Assembly: GCA_043772355.1 (NCBI GenBank)
Contig: JAYVGI010000390.1
Span: forward strand, 1 to 15,769
DNA length: 15,769 nt
Direction of reading: 5' to 3'
Source of the DNA: JAAFIP01 sp043772355
Lineage (GTDB): Bacteria > Pseudomonadota > Gammaproteobacteria > Burkholderiales > Burkholderiaceae_C
Shown here: positions 1 to 6,879 of the stretch, piece after piece
How positions within the stretch are numbered: the stretch's first letter is position 1
Layout of the letters: every line of letters starts with the position of its first letter
The notes under the pieces: generated by a model
What the model was told of the DNA's origin: nothing
Seen by the model: only the letters and a program-made list of their open reading frames with translations
The model's database searches: none
Made by a program: the position numbers and the translations under genes

Positions 1-531
1 GGTGCCAATGCGGTGGTGAACATCACCAGCAAATTCCTGGATACGCCGTTGAACAGCAAAAACCGATACGCCTGCAATTCCGGCACGGGGAGCGCCACGG
101 TAGATCTGGTGGTTCAGTTTGCTACCTTGCAGAGCGAAAATCTCAAAGCCATCACGCAACCGATGCTGCCTATGGCGCAGCTAGCTGGTGCGCTGGCTGC
201 GAGGGTCTACCCTCCAGCAATGTCGAGTGCTTCTGTCACCGATGCCGACGCCATTGCGTTCATCGGTCAAGGCTGCCGACGCTTTTATGCGCAGGAGTGG
301 CTCAAGTTCCCCATGCCTCGCGCCTTCGCTATCTCCCCCACCGGATATTGCCATTCAGCTGCTGGCTTCAATCCAACCAACGGTACCCATAAAGACCCCG
401 CCATTCGCGCACTCGAAGGATGCAGTGCGAAAGCCAATACGCCGTGTCAGTTATATGCCGTGGATAACAATGTCGTATACAACCCCGCTGGCATACCGGA
501 AGAGGACTTGAAGCCGGTCGCTGTCAAATGA
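1..531 (+). CDS. Unrecognised cysteine-containing protein, 5' end cut by window
   Basis: The reading frame is open from the first base (GGT GCC AAT GCG GTG GTG...) and ends at TGA 529-531, so the gene very probably starts upstream; GTG at 13 is only the first possible start codon inside the window. About 176 residues are visible. The opening GANAVVNI stretch resembles small secreted betaproteobacterial proteins that are often mis-annotated as 'excinuclease' (from memory, not searched). The C-terminal part, with FPMPRAFAISPTG, an alternation of Cys residues and LYAVDNNVVY, looks like a second small domain in which a 'PRAFA-S-TG ... CQLYAVDD-VV' pattern recurs in hypothetical periplasmic proteins. 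There are five Cys residues (RYAC, GQGC, TGYC, EGC, TPC), which would fit disulfides in an exported protein. Any signal peptide lies outside the window. The function is unknown. It converges on the Bug-family gene. Confidence 0.75.
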   Translation, partial: GANAVVNITSKFLDTPLNSKNRYACNSGTGSATVDLVVQFATLQSENLKAITQPMLPMAQLAGALAARVYPPAMSSASVTDADAIAFIGQGCRRFYAQEWLKFPMPRAFAISPTGYCHSAAGFNPTNGTHKDPAIRALEGCSAKANTPCQLYAVDNNVVYNPAGIPEEDLKPVAVK

Positions 532-542
532 ATTCGCGTGGT

Positions 543-605
543 GCGCTAGCGCAGGTGTAGGCGGGGCAATTTCGGGCGGTAACGGGTACCGCATAGAGCC
601 GAAAT
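543..605. terminator. Nested inverted repeats between convergent genes
   Basis: The 77-bp gap between two convergent genes contains a 10-bp perfect palindrome (GCGCTAGCGC, 543-552). It also contains a nested stem: ATTTCGG (569-575) pairs with CCGAAAT (599-605), and GCGGTA (576-581) pairs with TACCGC (587-592) around a 5-nt loop, with a 6-nt bulge (593-598) on one side. Neither strand has a T-run after the stem, so a classical intrinsic terminator is not shown. A bidirectional 3'-end structure is the simplest reading from position and symmetry. Confidence 0.4.
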
Positions 606-608
606 CTG

Positions 609-1616
609 TCAAGGTGCCTTGGCCAGTCCCAGACGCTCCACATTGCGCCGCTCAGCGGCATATGCTTCTTTCAACGCTGCGCCATAGTCTTTAGCGTCCA
701 GATAGTTGGGTTCCTGCTCGTACTTTGCCAGCTCGGCTACATGCTGGGCATCAAACAATGCTGCCTTGAATGCATCGTGCAGGGTCTGGACGATATGCGG
801 GTCCATGCCGCGCGGGCCTACCAGGCCGTAAGGGGACATGGCGGTAATGCCGTAGCCCAGCTCTTTAAGTGTAGGCACTTGGGCCCAGCGGCTGGAGCGG
901 CGCTCGCCAAAGGTGGCCAGTAGCCGCAGCTTGCCAGACTCCACATAGGGCACAAAGCCATTGGAGTTGACACCTGCCATCAACTGGCCCGACGCTACCG
1001 CCAGCATCTGCTCCGCCGTGCCTTTGTAGGGTACATGGATATAGCTTAAAGACCGTTGGCCAAAGAGCTCGTCGAGCACGACATGGGGTGTGGTACCCAA
1101 CCCATTGGTGGAGATGCTGAGTTCGCCGGGCTTAGCGGCGGCAAATTTCAACAGGTCATTGAACGTTTTGAACGGGCTGTTGGCTGGCACCACCACGCCA
1201 AAGGTGACGCCGCTGATTTGAATGATGGGCGTGGTGTCTCGTATCGGGTCCCAGCTGACTTTTTGCACATGGGGCGCCCGCAGGGCTGGGTGGGGCAGCT
1301 GTGCCAAGGTGTAGCCGTCCGGTGCAGCTTGTTGGAGGGTGGGCATGGCCAGCGTGCCGCCAGCGCCTGGCCGGTTTTCTATCACAATGCGTTGGCCCAG
1401 TGTTTTACCGGCTAACTCGGCCAACAGGCGCAGCGTCACGTCGGTAGCGCCGCCTGCAGACCAGGGCACGAGCAGGGTGATGGGGCGGGTGGGGAAGGGC
1501 GCTTGTGCGGTGCCGATCAAGGGCACGCAGGCACTGGCCAGACCTGCCATTGCGCGCCGTCGCGTCAGGCCATCGCTGGGCAGTCCGTTCACAGCATCAA
1601 GGGTTGAACCATTCAC
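609..1616 (-). CDS. Bug/TctC-family tripartite tricarboxylate-type substrate-binding protein
   Basis: The 335-residue product is a periplasmic solute-binding protein of the Bug (TctC) family. An N-terminal twin-arginine-like stretch (RRR at 19-21, then MAGLASACVPLIGTAQA) precedes the mature start around PFPTRPITLLVPWSAGG. That motif, followed by ENRPGAGG (80-87), is the family hallmark that frames the ligand pocket; total length fits the family. The start is GTG at 1616-1614, overlapping the TGA of the permease gene by 4 bp (GTGA), which implies translational coupling. No TctA or TctB membrane partner is visible, so it is an orphan Bug protein, as is common in Burkholderiales. The ligand cannot be read from sequence. 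Its coupling to a PQQ-dehydrogenase-associated ABC operon is unusual and could mean that it senses or captures a substrate for that pathway (inference). Confidence 0.9.
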   Translation of the reverse strand: MNGSTLDAVNGLPSDGLTRRRAMAGLASACVPLIGTAQAPFPTRPITLLVPWSAGGATDVTLRLLAELAGKTLGQRIVIENRPGAGGTLAMPTLQQAAPDGYTLAQLPHPALRAPHVQKVSWDPIRDTTPIIQISGVTFGVVVPANSPFKTFNDLLKFAAAKPGELSISTNGLGTTPHVVLDELFGQRSLSYIHVPYKGTAEQMLAVASGQLMAGVNSNGFVPYVESGKLRLLATFGERRSSRWAQVPTLKELGYGITAMSPYGLVGPRGMDPHIVQTLHDAFKAALFDAQHVAELAKYEQEPNYLDAKDYGAALKEAYAAERRNVERLGLAKAP

Positions 1617-2446
1617 GGTGGGCCCCCGCGTTTGGCCAGTTGGCCAAAGCCGCGCTGTGGGTCATAACCCCAGCAGGCCAGCGCAAAGCAGACGGCGAAG
1701 GTACCCAGCACCACCCAGGGGGCAATGCCAGGGTCTTTGCCATAGATGGCAAAGCGCATCCACTCCACCGCATGGGTGAAAGGGTTCAGGCGGGCAATCT
1801 GGTACACCCAGGTGGCACCAGACTCTTCGAGCTTCCATAATGGGTACAGCGCGGTGGAAATGAAATACATGGGGAAAATGACGAAATTCATGGTGCCCGC
1901 AAAATTCTCCAGCTGTTTGATATGCACGCTCATCAACAGCCCTAACGCGCCCAGCATCAGCGCGGCTGACGCGCAGGCCAGCAGAATATGCGGCGTGTGC
2001 GCGCCAAGCCAGGGCAGGCTGGTGCCCAGCAGCGCCGCGACGATCACAAAGGCCAAAGCCTGTAGCAGGGACAACACGGTAGTGGCCAGCAGCTTGCAGG
2101 CCAGCACCCACCAGCGCGGCAGGGGGGCTGTGAGCAGCAGGCGCATGAGGCCCATCTCGCGGTCATACACCATGGCCAGCGAGGACTGCATGCCGTTGAA
2201 CAGCAGCACCATGCCCATCAAGCCGGGCACGATGTACACGTCGTAGGAGATATAGGTTTCATAGGGCTCCACAATGGCCACGCCAAAAACGCTTCTAAAG
2301 CCTGCCGCAAACACGGCTAACCACAGCAAGGGGCGCACCAAGGCAGAAGCCAGGCGGCCATATTGGCGCGAGAACTTGAACAGTTCGCGCCAGACAATCG
2401 CCTTGAGCGCTTGCGTCATGTGGGGGATGCGAAGGGTAGAGGTCAC
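1613..2446 (-). CDS. ABC-2 type permease of the PQQ-alcohol-dehydrogenase-associated ABC system (PedC-like)
   Basis: This is an integral membrane subunit of 277 residues with about six hydrophobic segments (roughly 37-50, 72-93, 118-142, 152-175, 187-206 and 241-261). The RPLLWL..FAAGFR and YDREMGLMR..L..PLPRW stretches are typical of ABC-2 permeases, and LNPFTHAVEWMR matches the conserved 'NP..y.ve..R' region. With the ATPase at 4675-5406 it should form an ABC transporter in the inner membrane; ABC-2 permeases usually export. The called start is GTG at 2446, 16 bp after the previous stop and without a clear Shine-Dalgarno sequence. ATG at 2419 (MTQALKAIVWREL) is an equally plausible start because family similarity appears to begin there. 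The gene overlaps the Bug-protein gene by 4 bp. Family known from PQQ-ADH loci; substrate unknown. Confidence 0.9.
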   Translation of the reverse strand: MTSTLRIPHMTQALKAIVWRELFKFSRQYGRLASALVRPLLWLAVFAAGFRSVFGVAIVEPYETYISYDVYIVPGLMGMVLLFNGMQSSLAMVYDREMGLMRLLLTAPLPRWWVLACKLLATTVLSLLQALAFVIVAALLGTSLPWLGAHTPHILLACASAALMLGALGLLMSVHIKQLENFAGTMNFVIFPMYFISTALYPLWKLEESGATWVYQIARLNPFTHAVEWMRFAIYGKDPGIAPWVVLGTFAVCFALACWGYDPQRGFGQLAKRGGPP

Positions 2447-2462
2447 TAGGGCGGGCTCGTAG

Positions 2463-3656
2463 TCAAGAGGGGGTTTTGCAGAGTTTTTCGGGCATGTCTG
2501 CGCCCAAGGTGTCTAGCGTATTGCGCGGGTGCATCACACCTTCCAGCGGCATGCTGGCCTGCACGCCCTGGCCGTCCGACAGCAACAGCGGCTGGCGCAA
2601 CTGCCTGTCCCAGGGCCGGAACTGCATGGCTACGCCTTTGGAGCCATCCAGGTTGGTTTGCAACAAGGCTTTGCCTACCGCAACGGAGTCCAGCTTGGTC
2701 TGCGCCATAGCCAACGCAACCAGCGCTTTGCCCGCCATCCAGCTGGCCCAGTCGTGGCCGGTCATGGGCCGCTTGGCGGCCTTGGCAAAGCGACGCGAGA
2801 CCTGGGGGCCGCCAAAGCGCTCAAACTGGGCACTCCAAGCCAAGGCTACCAAACCGGCATCACCCACCACGGGGCGCGCTTGCGCGGTGTTGTAGGGCAG
2901 GCCACGGGCAAACTCGCCATCGCTGTCAATCACCCACACCGCGTCGTAAGTCATATTGGCTGTGAGCAAGGTAAGGTTGGCCAATGACCGCTCGCGCGGG
3001 TCGGCAGACAGTTTGTAAGGCTTGTTGGCGACCAGCTTAAGCCCGTAGCGTTTGATGGTGGCCAGGGCCACGGCAGTACGCTGTGCATCGTCGGCAGAGG
3101 GGCCCGTTAACAGCAACACCTGCGTCCACCGGCGCGCCAACAGCGCTTGGCCCACCGCATCCGCACGCATACGCTCGCTAGGCAATAGGTGGTAGAGGTT
3201 GGCTGCGCAATCGCGCTCGCGCAGGCGGTCGTCGCTGGTGCCTACGTTGAGTATGGGTAGCTTGACAGCACCTGCCACGGCAGCCGCCCAATCGGCTGGT
3301 AAGTTGACCAGTAGCGCGGCGGCCCCGTTCTTTTCGGCAGTTTGTGCGGCCAGGCGGGCATCTGCCACAGCGGCCACGGCTTCAGTTTTAAGGACGATGC
3401 GGGCTTTAACTGCGTCCAGCTCAAACTGCGCCTCATCTACAGCAACGCTCACACCATCCGCCGCCGAGCCGCCTGGATGGCCCAGGTAAGCGCGCTCTAA
3501 CCGGGTTTTATCAAGTTGCGGGCTATTGGCCTGCTCGATCAGCGTGACGCGCCAATCTACCGCATGCGCTGAAAGCGAGACGAGGCAAAGGCAGGTCAGA
3601 CCCGCCCTGCCAGCCAGTTTGAGCCACCCATCTGAGATGTCGCGAATCAACGTCAT
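2463..3656 (-). CDS. Type I periplasmic binding protein of the PQQ-ADH-associated ABC system
   Basis: The 397-residue protein has an N-terminal signal peptide: a charged start, the hydrophobic AGLTCLCLVSLSAHA (about 18-32), then mature VDWRVTLIEQ. The rest has the layout of a branched-chain amino-acid-type (type I) binding protein, with alternating beta/alpha segments such as LPILNVGTSDD and WTQVLLLTGPS and a C-terminal RPWDRQLRQPLLL. A family of this kind recurs next to PQQ-dependent alcohol dehydrogenases with the propeller, ATPase and permease found here. ATG 3656-3654 lies 8 bp after the propeller stop, with a GAGG just upstream. The ligand is unknown. Pairing with an ABC-2 permease is odd, because such permeases normally work without a binding protein. 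Confidence 0.88.
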   Translation of the reverse strand: MTLIRDISDGWLKLAGRAGLTCLCLVSLSAHAVDWRVTLIEQANSPQLDKTRLERAYLGHPGGSAADGVSVAVDEAQFELDAVKARIVLKTEAVAAVADARLAAQTAEKNGAAALLVNLPADWAAAVAGAVKLPILNVGTSDDRLRERDCAANLYHLLPSERMRADAVGQALLARRWTQVLLLTGPSADDAQRTAVALATIKRYGLKLVANKPYKLSADPRERSLANLTLLTANMTYDAVWVIDSDGEFARGLPYNTAQARPVVGDAGLVALAWSAQFERFGGPQVSRRFAKAAKRPMTGHDWASWMAGKALVALAMAQTKLDSVAVGKALLQTNLDGSKGVAMQFRPWDRQLRQPLLLSDGQGVQASMPLEGVMHPRNTLDTLGADMPEKLCKTPS

Positions 3657-3664
3657 GGCCTCGA

Positions 3665-4639
3665 TCAGTCCACCACCAGCACCGCGTAGGGCACTCGCCC
3701 TACGGGCACCGTCTTCAGTGCCTTGCCAGAGGCCACGTCAATGACTGTCATGTCATCCGATAAGCCATTGGCCACATAGAGTTGGGTCTCTTCCTTGTTC
3801 AGCGCCACATTCCAGGCGCGCTTGCCGGCCAACACCTGCTGCACCACTTCGCGCTTGGCCACGTCGATAAAGGCGACATGGTTCACCCGGCCCATGCCGA
3901 CAAAAGCCCGTTTGCCATCGCGGCTCATGGTGATGCCCACGGGGGTAATGTCTGAATCACGCGCGCCCTTGACCGCAAACTTCACTGTGCCGATGACCTT
4001 CATGTCTTTCGTGGAAATGATGCTGAGACTGGCCCCAAGTTCATTGGTGACCCACAGCTCGGCACCGTCGGGTGTCAGCGCCATGCGGCGAGGGCGTTTA
4101 CCCACCTGGATATTTTTGACTATTTTGCGTGTGGCCGTGTCGATCACATGCACCATGCTGGCGACTTCAGACGTGACGTACACCGTCTTGCCATCCTGCG
4201 AGACTTTGACCCCTTCGGGCTCCTTACCCACCTTGACTTCGCCAATGACCTTTTTGCTGGCCATGTCAACGATGGCCAGTTCGCCCTCGTCTTCGTTGGA
4301 TACATACAGGGTCTTGCCGTCTGGCGACAGATCAAATGCTTCCGGGTCATCACCCAGGGGTATGCGTCCTACTGACTTGCGCGTGGCAAGGTCGATCACA
4401 TCGGCCGCGTTGTCGCCACCACAAGCCACCAGAACTTGCTTGCGGTCCGGCATCAACTGCATGTGCCGGGGGCGTTTGCAGGTTGCGATGGTGCCTTGTA
4501 CCGTCAAGTCTTTCAGATTGACCACGGTCAGTGCATTGTCTTTTTCACTGGATACCAGCGCAATCGGTTGAGCCGATGCCGCGCATGCAAGCGACATGGA
4601 AAAAAAGATTGCAGAAAAAAAGTTTGTATTTTTCATCAT
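3665..4639 (-). CDS. PQQ-catabolism-associated YVTN-type beta-propeller protein
   Basis: The periplasmic protein has 324 residues with a signal peptide (MMKNTNFFSAIFFSMSLACAASA, cleaved before QPIALV). About seven 40-42-residue repeats follow, each with a 'P...A...DG..LYV.N...L.VID..T.K' pattern (for example DGKTLYVSN near 107-115, DGKTVYVTS near 149-157 and LYVANG near 287-292), giving a seven-bladed propeller of the YVTN/NHL type. The same frame is open upstream to 4846, but that extension overlaps the ATPase gene and lacks family character, so ATG 4639-4637 (or the adjacent ATG 4636-4634) is chosen. It lies 35 bp after the ATPase stop. Proteins of this type are consistently associated with PQQ-dependent alcohol dehydrogenase loci. 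The molecular role is not established; a scaffold or binding role is possible. Confidence 0.9.
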   Translation of the reverse strand: MMKNTNFFSAIFFSMSLACAASAQPIALVSSEKDNALTVVNLKDLTVQGTIATCKRPRHMQLMPDRKQVLVACGGDNAADVIDLATRKSVGRIPLGDDPEAFDLSPDGKTLYVSNEDEGELAIVDMASKKVIGEVKVGKEPEGVKVSQDGKTVYVTSEVASMVHVIDTATRKIVKNIQVGKRPRRMALTPDGAELWVTNELGASLSIISTKDMKVIGTVKFAVKGARDSDITPVGITMSRDGKRAFVGMGRVNHVAFIDVAKREVVQQVLAGKRAWNVALNKEETQLYVANGLSDDMTVIDVASGKALKTVPVGRVPYAVLVVD

Positions 4640-4674
4640 GGTGAGCCGTGGAAAATAAGACGGTGGACAGTCGA

Positions 4675-5406
4675 TTATGGTGTGACGGCTGCGCGGCTGG
4701 TACGGGCAATGAACCCCGCTTCCAGCGTACTGTGACCAAGCGCCAGAGTGACTTGCTCTGGGTTGCCCTCTGCAATCAATTGGCCTTGGTGCAGCACCAG
4801 CACTTTGGCCGCGTCTACGGTTTCTTCCACCCAGTGGGTCGCCCATAAAACGCAGGTGCCGCGTTGTTGCACGTCCCGCTGCACAGCGCTGACCATGTCT
4901 TTGCGCGATTTGGGGTCTAGGCCTACAGTGGCCTCGTCCATCAACAGCAAGCCCGGGCGGTGCAACAGCGCGCGCACCAGCTCTACCTTGCGCCGCGTGC
5001 CGCCAGACAGCTCGCGCGTGGGGCGGTCCAAGTCAGTGCTCAGGCCCATGGCTTCGCAATCGCTCGTTATCCGATCCAGCGCCAGGGCGCGGCGGATGCC
5101 GTGCAAATCGGCATGGAACTTTAAATTGCGCCGCACAGAAAGATCCAGGTCAAGCGCCTGCTGCTGAAAGACCACGCCAATGCGCGCCAACGCAGTGGCA
5201 GGTGATTGCTGCAGGGCAATGCCATCGATGGTGATGTCGCCTTGGTCAGGCACAAACAAACCGGTCAAGAGCTGAAACAGGGTAGATTTGCCTGCCCCAT
5301 TGGGGCCCAGCAGCGCGCAGAACTGGCCGCGCTGGAGCTCAAAACTTACTTCCTTCAGCGCTGAGCGCTCGCCATACCGTTTAGACAGATTTTTTACAGA
5401 GAGCAT
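4675..5406 (-). CDS. ABC transporter ATP-binding protein, PQQ-alcohol-dehydrogenase system (PedA-like)
   Basis: The 243-residue nucleotide-binding subunit is complete: Walker A GPNGAGKS (34-41), Q-loop Gln at about 81 (VVFQQQ), signature RELSGGTRRKVELVRAL (LSGG 133-136), Walker B LLLMDE (153-158), D-loop GLD and switch His191 in WATHW. The SGGTRRKVELVRALLHRP wording is characteristic of the ATPase found beside PQQ alcohol dehydrogenases and of the wider ABC-2 exporter ATPases (CcmA/NodI-like). It is the first gene of an apparent ATPase, propeller, binding protein, permease and Bug-protein operon. The upstream 84 bp hold no recognisable Shine-Dalgarno sequence before ATG 5406-5404, which may mean weak or leaderless initiation. 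The product should dimerise on the cytoplasmic face and energise the permease at 1613-2446. Confidence 0.95.
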   Translation of the reverse strand: MLSVKNLSKRYGERSALKEVSFELQRGQFCALLGPNGAGKSTLFQLLTGLFVPDQGDITIDGIALQQSPATALARIGVVFQQQALDLDLSVRRNLKFHADLHGIRRALALDRITSDCEAMGLSTDLDRPTRELSGGTRRKVELVRALLHRPGLLLMDEATVGLDPKSRKDMVSAVQRDVQQRGTCVLWATHWVEETVDAAKVLVLHQGQLIAEGNPEQVTLALGHSTLEAGFIARTSRAAVTP

Positions 5407-5490
5407 GAAAAACTGACGCTTTATTTACCAAAATTCGATGCTCTAGCGCTCGCGTAGTCGCTTTTTGCACAGGTTAGCGAATGCGCAACG

Positions 5491-6771
5491 TTACTTCTGC
5501 ACGGTTTCAAGATAGCTCAGTAGCTGTTGAATTTCAGGGTCTTTCAGGATCTCTTTCCAAGGTGGCATGCCCAAGTCTGAGCGGCCATTTTTGATCGTCG
5601 TTGTCGCAGTTTCCAGCCACTTGGTGTCATAGCGCATTTTCAAGCGCCGCACATCGCGCTCGCGGATCGGGCTGGCAGCGTCAGAACCATGGCAGTGCGA
5701 ACACTGGTCGTTAAAGCGCACGCGCCCTAACTGTGCGTCGGCGCTCAGAGCAGGTTCTTGCCCAGCGGCCACTTGTGTGGCCGCGCCAGCGGTAGCCGCT
5801 TTGGCTGCGGCAGAACCAGAAGCTGTGATTGCTTTGGTAGGAGGCTTGGCTTTCGCGGGTGCTTTGCCTTCTGTGTCGCCCTTGGCTTGCGTTTTGACCA
5901 TCCACTGGGCTGGAACCGTCACCGCACTGTCACGGGCGGCCAAGGTTTGCACCTTAGCGGGAGCGGCTGCTGCAACCAGGTCAAGCTTGACCGGCACTGT
6001 CTTGGGAAAGCCATACTTGGCAGCCAATTCAGCGATCTGCGGCTTAAGGGCCAGTAGCGCAGCGTCAATGTCTTTCACCAGCTCAACCTTGTCGCGCTGC
6101 ACCGCAACGGACACCTGACCGGTCAGGTCTGGGCCAGTGAGCGGGGTGACTTTCCAGCGGCTACCATGCTGCTTCATATTGTCAAAGCCCGCAGAAGGGC
6201 CCCACAAAAATCCGGCATCTATCTCGCCTTTGGCAAGCAACGCAAAAATTTCTTCAGACGTTTTGAAGGTAGAAAAAGGCAGGTCATTACGCTGCGATAA
6301 CAATATGTGGGGATTGGTTTGGAATTGAACCGCCAGGCGTTTGCCTTTGAGGTCATCCAAGCCATTGAATGTAAATCCGGGGGCGCTCACCAGCGCATAG
6401 CCCACGTCCAGAAAGGCGGCAGTCTTTTGCAAGCCTCGCACCTTGTAATCTGCATCCGTCGGCAGGGCAAAGACTGCGTCACATTCTTTGGCGGTGTTGC
6501 GTAATGCGCGGCGTTGGTAGAAGGTTAACCACCATGTGTATTGAACCGGCGTGGCGTTCAGGCGCTGCGCCACCAATTCAGCCAAATCGACGTAGATGCC
6601 GCGCTCTGCACCTTCGGATTTGCTGAACGGCAAATTATCGGGATCGGCGCAGACGCGCAAAGGCTCTGCAGCGATGGCATGGCTTGCGTTTACCGCGAGC
6701 ACCGCAGTGGTCAGCGCAACTGCGAGGGTACGGGCTACGTTTACTACGGGGAAAAATCTGCAAAGCGTCAT
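5491..6771 (-). CDS. XoxJ/MoxJ-like periplasmic protein fused to a C-terminal c-type cytochrome domain
   Basis: The 426-residue protein has a signal peptide (about 1-35, ending NASHAIAA). Residues 36 to about 265 form a solute-binding-like domain: EPLRVCADPDNLPFS, GIYVDLAELVAQRL, TWWLTFYQRRALRNT, ECDAVFALP and GEIDAGFLWGPSAGF. This is the pattern of the quinoprotein-dehydrogenase-associated MoxJ/XoxJ family. A low-complexity Ala/Lys/Pro linker (about 283-340) leads to a cytochrome c domain with haem motif CSHCH (357-361) and likely axial Met402 in GMPPW. MoxJ/XoxJ proteins are usually about 280 residues and lack haem, so this is a fusion. XoxJ is thought to help activate the dehydrogenase and XoxG to accept its electrons; one chain could do both (inference). 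A weak GAG lies upstream of ATG 6771-6769. It follows the dehydrogenase gene but is separated from it by two stem-loops. Confidence 0.92.
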   Translation of the reverse strand: MTLCRFFPVVNVARTLAVALTTAVLAVNASHAIAAEPLRVCADPDNLPFSKSEGAERGIYVDLAELVAQRLNATPVQYTWWLTFYQRRALRNTAKECDAVFALPTDADYKVRGLQKTAAFLDVGYALVSAPGFTFNGLDDLKGKRLAVQFQTNPHILLSQRNDLPFSTFKTSEEIFALLAKGEIDAGFLWGPSAGFDNMKQHGSRWKVTPLTGPDLTGQVSVAVQRDKVELVKDIDAALLALKPQIAELAAKYGFPKTVPVKLDLVAAAAPAKVQTLAARDSAVTVPAQWMVKTQAKGDTEGKAPAKAKPPTKAITASGSAAAKAATAGAATQVAAGQEPALSADAQLGRVRFNDQCSHCHGSDAASPIRERDVRRLKMRYDTKWLETATTTIKNGRSDLGMPPWKEILKDPEIQQLLSYLETVQK

Positions 6772-6790
6772 GTCAAAATTCTCATCTACA

Positions 6791-6823
6791 AATTAAAAAC
6801 CCGTGGAGGTGTTCCGCGGGTTT
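6791..6823 (-). terminator. Intrinsic terminator or attenuator downstream of the PQQ dehydrogenase gene
   Basis: On the minus strand an 11-bp stem (positions 6823-6813 pairing with 6807-6797, one G-T wobble) closes a 5-nt loop and is followed directly by a T-run (A-run at 6795-6799 on the plus strand). This is the classical Rho-independent form. It sits between the dehydrogenase stop (6880) and the XoxJ-cytochrome start (6771), so it should end most dehydrogenase transcripts or lower expression of the downstream genes. Confidence 0.85.
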
Positions 6824-6832
6824 GTTGCAAAA

Positions 6833-6870
6833 GTGCAGTACCAGTATGCCAATGCATGCTGGTACTGCGT
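6833..6870 (-). repeat. Second long stem-loop just after the dehydrogenase stop codon
   Basis: A 14-bp stem (6835-6848 with 6855-6868, one wobble pair) surrounds a 6-nt loop and can be extended by two G-T pairs. On the minus strand it begins about 10 nt after the dehydrogenase TAG and is followed by ACTTTTGC, a short T-stretch. It lies immediately before the stronger terminator at 6791-6823. It could be a first terminator or a 3'-end structure protecting the abundant dehydrogenase mRNA. Confidence 0.75.
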
Positions 6871-6879
6871 CGCTATCGC

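Noticed and set aside
3795..4571. Long plus-strand frame opposite the beta-propeller gene
   Set aside because: It is antisense to a clear repeat protein; its Ser/Thr/Pro-rich pattern mirrors the propeller codons.
4640..4846. Longer N-terminus for the beta-propeller gene, open to 4846
   Set aside because: The extension overlaps the ATPase gene, is Arg/Pro-rich and would bury the clear signal peptide that begins at 4639.
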